From the NCBI GenBank assembly GCA_023150835.1, contig JAKLKB010000133.1, positions 1 through 19,024 of the forward strand: 19,024 nt of DNA, in the 5' to 3' direction. A model generated the notes under the pieces. That model was not told where the DNA came from, ran no database searches, and saw only the letters and a program-made list of their open reading frames with translations. This stretch comes from Myxococcota bacterium. Lineage in GTDB: Bacteria; Myxococcota_C; UBA6777. This document shows positions 15,520-19,024 of the stretch, piece after piece (position 1 is the first letter of the stretch; each line of letters opens with the position of its first letter). Both the position numbers and the translations under genes were made by a program.

Positions 15520-16426
15520 GCGCAAAGTGGTGGGAGAGACGGTTCCGTGGTTGCGGTTGGTGTTGGTGTTGGCAGCGGGGGTGTTGGCGGTGTCCTCGTC
15601 AGCGATCTTGGTACGTTTGGCCAAGCAAGCTCCGCCGTTGAGCATCGCTTTTTGGCGAGTGACGTTGGCGAGTGTGTTGTTGCTGCCGCTGTGGTTTTCG
15701 GTGTCAAGGCGGCGCGAAGTCACGCTGTTGTCGGTGGATCAGCGTTGGCGCTTGCTGTTATCGGGGGTGTGTTTGGGGGTGCATTTTGGGGCGTGGATCA
15801 GCAGTTTGTCGTACACAAGTGTCGCGGCGTCGGTGTTGTTGGTGACGACGAATCCGATCTGGGTGGGGTTGATGTCGCCGTTGGTTGTGGGGGAACGGTT
15901 GTCGGGTGGGGCGTGGTTGGGTGTGGGGCTTGCGCTGTTGGGGGCGGGGATCGTGGCGTTGGATAGCGAGATCGCAGGATCGCCGAACCCGTTGTTGGGG
16001 AATGGCTTAGCGTTGTTGGGGGCGGTGGCGGCGAGCGGATATCTGTTGTTGGGGCGGCGTGTTCGTGCGCAGTTGGATGTGTGGTCGTATGCGTCGGCGA
16101 CGCTGGCGGGTGCGTGGTGTGTTTTGTTGATCATGGCGATGGTTTGGGGTGTTCCGTTGTGGGGATTTGGGTGGGAGGTGTGGGGGTTGTTTGGGGCGAT
16201 GGCTTTGTTGCCGCAGATGGTGGGGCATAATGCGATGAGTTGGAGTTTGCGGTATGTGCGTGCGGATGTGATCGCGGTGGTGTTGTTGTTGGAGCCGATC
16301 GGTGCGGCGTTGTTGGCTTGGTTGATCTTGTCGGAAGCACCGAGTCGTGGGGTCTGGTGGGGTGGAGCGGTGTTGTTGGGGAGTGTTGCGTGGGTGAGTC
16401 TCCAAGCTCGAAAGCCTTCGCGTTAA
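15509..16426 (+). CDS. EamA/DMT-family membrane transporter
   Basis: This 305-residue protein is almost wholly hydrophobic, with about ten membrane segments arranged as two EamA repeats (about residues 15-150 and 160-298). Family features include AILVRLAKQAPPLSIAFWRV near the start and LLLEPIGAALLAWLILSE in the second repeat. The drug/metabolite transporter superfamily generally exports small metabolites or amino acids from the inner membrane; the substrate cannot be told. The ATG overlaps the last 11 bases of the preceding gene. The TAA stop overlaps head-on with the stop of the convergent HEAT gene in a shared TTAA. Confidence 0.9.
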   Translation: MSSERKVVGETVPWLRLVLVLAAGVLAVSSSAILVRLAKQAPPLSIAFWRVTLASVLLLPLWFSVSRRREVTLLSVDQRWRLLLSGVCLGVHFGAWISSLSYTSVAASVLLVTTNPIWVGLMSPLVVGERLSGGAWLGVGLALLGAGIVALDSEIAGSPNPLLGNGLALLGAVAASGYLLLGRRVRAQLDVWSYASATLAGAWCVLLIMAMVWGVPLWGFGWEVWGLFGAMALLPQMVGHNAMSWSLRYVRADVIAVVLLLEPIGAALLAWLILSEAPSRGVWWGGAVLLGSVAWVSLQARKPSR

Positions 16427-17547
16427 GAAGCGATCTGGAGGTGGGAGGTGGTTTGAAGGAAGGCTTGGAGGGTGGTGCGTTGGGTGGGGAGTCCGAAGAG
16501 GTCGAGGATGGCGGCGATCTCGTGAGAGATCGTCCAGAGGTGTTTGGTGTCGACGAGAGCGTGGAGGATCTCGCGTTGGAGGGGTTCGAGTCGTGCGGCT
16601 TCGGCGGGAGATTCGAGGCGAGAGAGATCAAGGAGTGTGAAGGTCATGTGGACAGCGCTGTAGGGGTCAACGATCGGGAGCAGATCGAGAAGGCGGGGGA
16701 TCACGAATTCGGGGACGCCCTCGCCAAGATGGCAAAGCAAGCGGCTGAGATCGCCGACCGTATCGGATTCGGCCCAAGGGAGAGTTGCGTAAAGGTCGGA
16801 TACTTCGGAGAGCGTGAGTGTGTGCATCAGGATGCGGAGAGCGTTGCGGGAGGGTTGTTGGGGATTTTGGCGGGTGAGCGAAGTGGCGGCGGCGAGACGG
16901 ACAAGTGCGGGGTGGGAGGAAACAAGGTAGCTTTCGAGCAAAGGTTCGAGCAGGATATCGTCGATCTCAAGGACACCGAGCGCAAAGAGGATGCTTGCGA
17001 GGACACAGGGGTGATCTTCGAGGAGCAGGCGTTGTTGGAGGGCGTGTTGGATGCGCTTGCTTTCAAGGGGGAAGCAGGCGAGCAGAAAGGCCGCGTGAAC
17101 ACGCAAAGCGGCTTGGGGTGCGTGGAGGCATCGGAGATAGAGGTCCATTCCTTTTCGGGCTTCTTCGTGGGTGCGTTGGAGCCATGCGGTATGGAGGGAT
17201 GGAGGTTCTTCGCACCCGGGGAGGAGCAGCGCCATGCGGCGATGTTGGGGGATCTCGTAAGTGTTGGGGCAAGTTTCGCCTGTGGCGAGATGGGCGAGGA
17301 GCAACAAGAGTTCTTCTTTGTCTTGGACACCGGGGTCTTGGAGCATCTCGATCAGGAAAGGGATGGAGACCGCGCTGGCTTCGAACACAAGGCCATGATG
17401 CCAGAGGGCTTCGTAACACCAAGAGAGAGCTTCGAGGCGTTCGTGTTGGAGGGGGGAGCGCAAGGCATGAAGGTGAAGGGGAAGGTCGGCTGCGTGTCCG
17501 TGGGCGTGCGTCATTTTTTCCCAAGCGATGGGTTGCGTGATCTGCAT
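16423..17547 (-). CDS. HEAT-repeat-like protein
   Basis: This 374-residue protein is Leu- and Ala-rich and mostly helical. Its N-terminus (WEKMTHAHGHAADLPLHLHAL, then WCYEALWHHGLVFEASAVSIPFLIEML) matches a recurring family of bacterial HEAT-type proteins. Further helical repeats cover about residues 150-260, including HAAFLLACFPLES, ALRVHAAFLL and PALVRLAAATSL. Such proteins usually bind other proteins; no enzyme motif is visible. The frame is open to 18837, but the start at 17547 is chosen because AGGAAAGG lies just upstream and the family-typical N-terminus begins there. It is convergent with the EamA gene, sharing four bases at the stops, and divergent from the 127-residue hypothetical gene. 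Confidence 0.8.
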   Translation of the reverse strand: MQITQPIAWEKMTHAHGHAADLPLHLHALRSPLQHERLEALSWCYEALWHHGLVFEASAVSIPFLIEMLQDPGVQDKEELLLLLAHLATGETCPNTYEIPQHRRMALLLPGCEEPPSLHTAWLQRTHEEARKGMDLYLRCLHAPQAALRVHAAFLLACFPLESKRIQHALQQRLLLEDHPCVLASILFALGVLEIDDILLEPLLESYLVSSHPALVRLAAATSLTRQNPQQPSRNALRILMHTLTLSEVSDLYATLPWAESDTVGDLSRLLCHLGEGVPEFVIPRLLDLLPIVDPYSAVHMTFTLLDLSRLESPAEAARLEPLQREILHALVDTKHLWTISHEIAAILDLFGLPTQRTTLQAFLQTTSHLQIAS

Positions 17548-17762
17548 GGTGTCGTCCTTTCCTGTCGATCGGTAAGGTGGGGGTTGTTTGTGGCGACTTG
17601 AGAAGGGGTTGTACTTTGTGGTTGTGACGGATGTTGACACGCAAGGGATCGAGCAGGTTGTGAGAGGTGGATGCTTGAGTCCGAGGAGGGGGCGTGTTAG
17701 AAAAGTGGCCGTTGGATGGAGGTTCAAGTGATATCGAGGACGCAAGATCGGGAGAAAGATGG

Positions 17763-18146
17763 ATGTTGTCATCAGAGGCGTATCTTCAGGCTCGTCAGAA
17801 AGCGCGTTATCACGTCCAAGTTCAGATCGAGCGGGTGGGGTTTCCTCCTCGGATGCCGGGAGAGGCCGAGGTGGGGGGGAAAGTCGTGCAGGTGTTTCGT
17901 GCGGATGGCTCGGAGTTGCGTTGTGGTGATCCGATCCGTTTTCGGTTGAGTGTTGCGGCCTACAACGAAGCGATTCCGCCCGAAGATGGGGTGTGGTGGT
18001 TGCCTGCGGATGCGATCTATGAGGGGGCCTGTATTGAGGCTTTTTTGAATGGCGAAGCGCCCGATTGTGCGGTCGCTTTGTGGCAAGTGACGATCTTGGA
18101 GGGGGCTCCTTCGCCACCTTGGATGAGCGAGGATGTATTGGACTGA
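17763..18146 (+). CDS. Hypothetical protein of 127 residues
   Basis: The protein has a helical start (LSSEAYLQARQKARYHVQVQIE) and then a beta-rich body (GGKVVQVFRADGSELRCGDPIRFRLSV...WWLPADAIYEG). Three cysteines are present, with no signal peptide or membrane segment, and no family is recognised. The frame begins at a GTG at 17694; the ATG at 17763 is preferred because GGGAGA lies about seven bases upstream. The stop TGA is part of the first unit of the 9-bp tandem array that follows. In this phase nearly every array unit carries another TGA. Confidence 0.65.
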   Translation: MLSSEAYLQARQKARYHVQVQIERVGFPPRMPGEAEVGGKVVQVFRADGSELRCGDPIRFRLSVAAYNEAIPPEDGVWWLPADAIYEGACIEAFLNGEAPDCAVALWQVTILEGAPSPPWMSEDVLD

Positions 18147-18331
18147 TCGGATTGATCGGATTGATCGGATTGAACCGACTGATCGGATTGAACCGACTGA
18201 TCGGACTGATCGGACTGATCGGACTGATCGGACTGATCGGATTGAACGGATTGAACGGGCTGATCGGACTGATCGGACTGATCGGATTGATCGGACTGAT
18301 CGGATTGATCGGACTGATCGGACTGATCGGT
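18143..18331. repeat. 9-bp tandem repeat array rich in GATC
   Basis: About 21 units of the 9-mer CTGATCGGA (or TTGATCGGA) run without interruption. Four units have the variant core GAACCG or GAACGG instead of GATCGG. The array fills almost all of the gap between the convergent 127-residue gene and the GNAT gene. Because the unit is a multiple of three, each phase reads as a repeated tripeptide (TDR, LIG, or SDQ on the minus strand) or repeated stops. There are no spacers, so it is a minisatellite and not a CRISPR. Confidence 0.97.
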
Positions 18332-18344
18332 GGGGTGGGCAGCG

Positions 18345-18767
18345 TCAGGGAAGAGAGAGGGACATCTTTTGATGGGGGATGCCGGCCTCTTCGTAGACGG
18401 GGCCGTCGGTGGTGAAGCCAAAGCGTTCGTAAAAGCCGATGGCATGGGTCTGTGCGCTCAGGTAAACTGTTGGCAGGCGCTGTTGTTGTGCGTGGGCAAC
18501 CAAGGCTTCGAGCAGCCATCGTCCGAACCCACAGGAGCGCCAAGGTTTTCGGACGGCCATGCGACCGATCTTTCCGCTTGGAAGGAGGCGTGCGCATGCG
18601 ATGGGTTCGCCTTGTGCGGAGCGCAGGAGCAGATGGAGTGCGGTATGATCGTGTTCGTCGATCTCGATCTCGGGGGGGACGTGTTGTTCTTCGATGAAGA
18701 CTTCGCGTCGAACCAAATAGAGGTCGGCTTGATCGTCGGGCCAGCGGGCGATATGGAGTGTGGTCAT
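18345..18767 (-). CDS. GNAT-family N-acetyltransferase
   Basis: This 140-residue protein has the GNAT fold signature. The N-terminal VRREVFIEEQHVPPEIEIDEHD is typical of a small ElaA-like subgroup. IGRMAVRKPWRSCGFG follows, with the acetyl-CoA loop R77-x2-G80-x-G82. The C-terminus is THAIGFYERFGF followed by EEAGIPHQKMSL. It transfers an acetyl group from acetyl-CoA to an amine; the substrate is unknown. The frame extends to 19007, but the extension passes through the palindromic repeat, so the ATG at 18767 is chosen even though its ribosome site is weak. The stop lies 13 bases beyond the 9-bp array. Confidence 0.9.
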   Translation of the reverse strand: MTTLHIARWPDDQADLYLVRREVFIEEQHVPPEIEIDEHDHTALHLLLRSAQGEPIACARLLPSGKIGRMAVRKPWRSCGFGRWLLEALVAHAQQQRLPTVYLSAQTHAIGFYERFGFTTDGPVYEEAGIPHQKMSLSLP

Positions 18768-18809
18768 GGTTTTGGGCCGCCGTGTCGGGGTGATTGTTGC
18801 GATGTCTTG

Positions 18810-18890
18810 TACGATATCCGAGTGATGTACACAGCAAAGGAGAGTACGTAGACGCCCTATGATCGGGCAGACACAGGGGTCTGCCCCCAT
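18810..18890 (+). repeat. Dispersed palindromic element, copy 4
   Basis: The head TACGATATCCGAGTGATG (from 18810) is followed by TACACAGC, then ACGTAGACGCCCTATGATC and a hairpin in which GGGCAGAC pairs with GTCTGCCC around ACAGGG (about 18865-18887). The layout matches copy 1 (1259-1357) and, reversed, copy 2 (5291-5366). Its head lies 42 bases upstream of the GNAT start, so it forms part of that gene's leader or promoter region. Confidence 0.75.
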
Positions 18891-18928
18891 ACGCGCCTTG
18901 TTAAGCGCTTGTCGGCCCCCCACCCCAG

Positions 18929-18952
18929 CCCTCCCCCGTGAACAGGGGAGGG
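18929..18952. repeat. CCCTCCCC/GGGGAGGG hairpin
   Basis: Two 8-base arms, CCCTCCCC (18929-18936) and GGGGAGGG (18945-18952), surround an 8-base loop and are preceded by CACCCCAG. This is a widely seen kind of bacterial intergenic palindrome. The remaining bases to 19024 show no supportable gene; the window ends there. Confidence 0.7.
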
Positions 18953-19024
18953 AGTGAAAGTCGGAGTCAGCGAGGTTTTGGGTTTCCATGCCGCACGCTG
19001 TTTGCACGAGAGATCGTCTTTGCC

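Noticed and set aside
16240-17601. 453-codon plus-strand frame across the HEAT gene
   Set aside because: It is antisense to the HEAT-type protein, starts inside the EamA gene and has shadow-like Gly/Glu/Val composition.
17634-17662. Promoter with perfect TTGACA at 17634-17639 for the 127-residue gene
   Set aside because: No acceptable -10 hexamer was found 16-18 bases downstream.
18143-18331. CRISPR array
   Set aside because: The units are 9 bases with no unique spacers and no cas genes nearby, so it is a simple tandem repeat.
18017-18445. Minus-strand frame encoding a poly-(Ser-Asp-Gln) protein through the 9-bp array
   Set aside because: It overlaps the GNAT and 127-residue genes, and the repeat phase is open on every frame except the stop-rich one. 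There is no ribosome site or domain support.
17548-18837. Upstream extension of the HEAT gene frame by 430 codons
   Set aside because: It runs antisense through the 127-residue gene, the 9-bp array and part of the GNAT gene, with low-complexity ISPISP repeats from the array. The ribosome site and family N-terminus place the start at 17547.

Overview
The window is a moderately GC-rich bacterial chromosome segment of about 19 kb. It has a strong preference for the Leu codon TTG, many GATC tetramers, large secreted protease-TPR proteins and several families of short palindromic intergenic repeats. No rRNA, tRNA, phage or transposase gene is visible. The gene content (secreted S1C protease fused to TPRs, ECF sigma with a zinc anti-sigma, a cholesterol-oxidase-like GMC protein, a HEAT protein) would fit a myxobacterium-like or other deltaproteobacterial-type genome. 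That placement is inference only.

Left part (1-9011), all minus strand: an RNA 3'-phosphate cyclase (rtcA) is followed upstream by two tandem paralogous giant secreted proteins of 1271 and 1214 residues. Each has a signal sequence, two N-terminal helical modules, a proline-rich linker, a beta-rich domain, a complete trypsin-like His/Asp/Ser protease domain, a TPR region, a second proline-rich linker and a small C-terminal domain. The pair is very uneven in conservation, with near-identical and strongly diverged blocks alternating.

Centre (9012-11092): divergent from the second protease is an ECF sigma factor gene, followed by a small cytoplasmic protein with a zinc anti-sigma signature. A good sigma70-type promoter reads from the intergenic region towards the protease. 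Convergent to the sigma pair is a membrane-anchored protein with two heavy-metal-associated domains.

Right part (11093-19024): a cholesterol-oxidase-type GMC flavoprotein sits between two inverted copies of a repeat of about 150 bp. Then come a repeat-rich spacer, a small hypothetical gene, an unrecognised 314-residue protein translationally coupled to an EamA/DMT exporter, a convergent HEAT-repeat protein, a 127-residue hypothetical protein, a 9-bp tandem GATC array and a GNAT acetyltransferase.

The most interesting material is the protease-TPR pair beside the sigma/anti-sigma genes, and the dispersed palindromic elements. One repeat family has the head TACGATATCCGAGTG and appears four times at gene borders; one copy has MITE-like ends.
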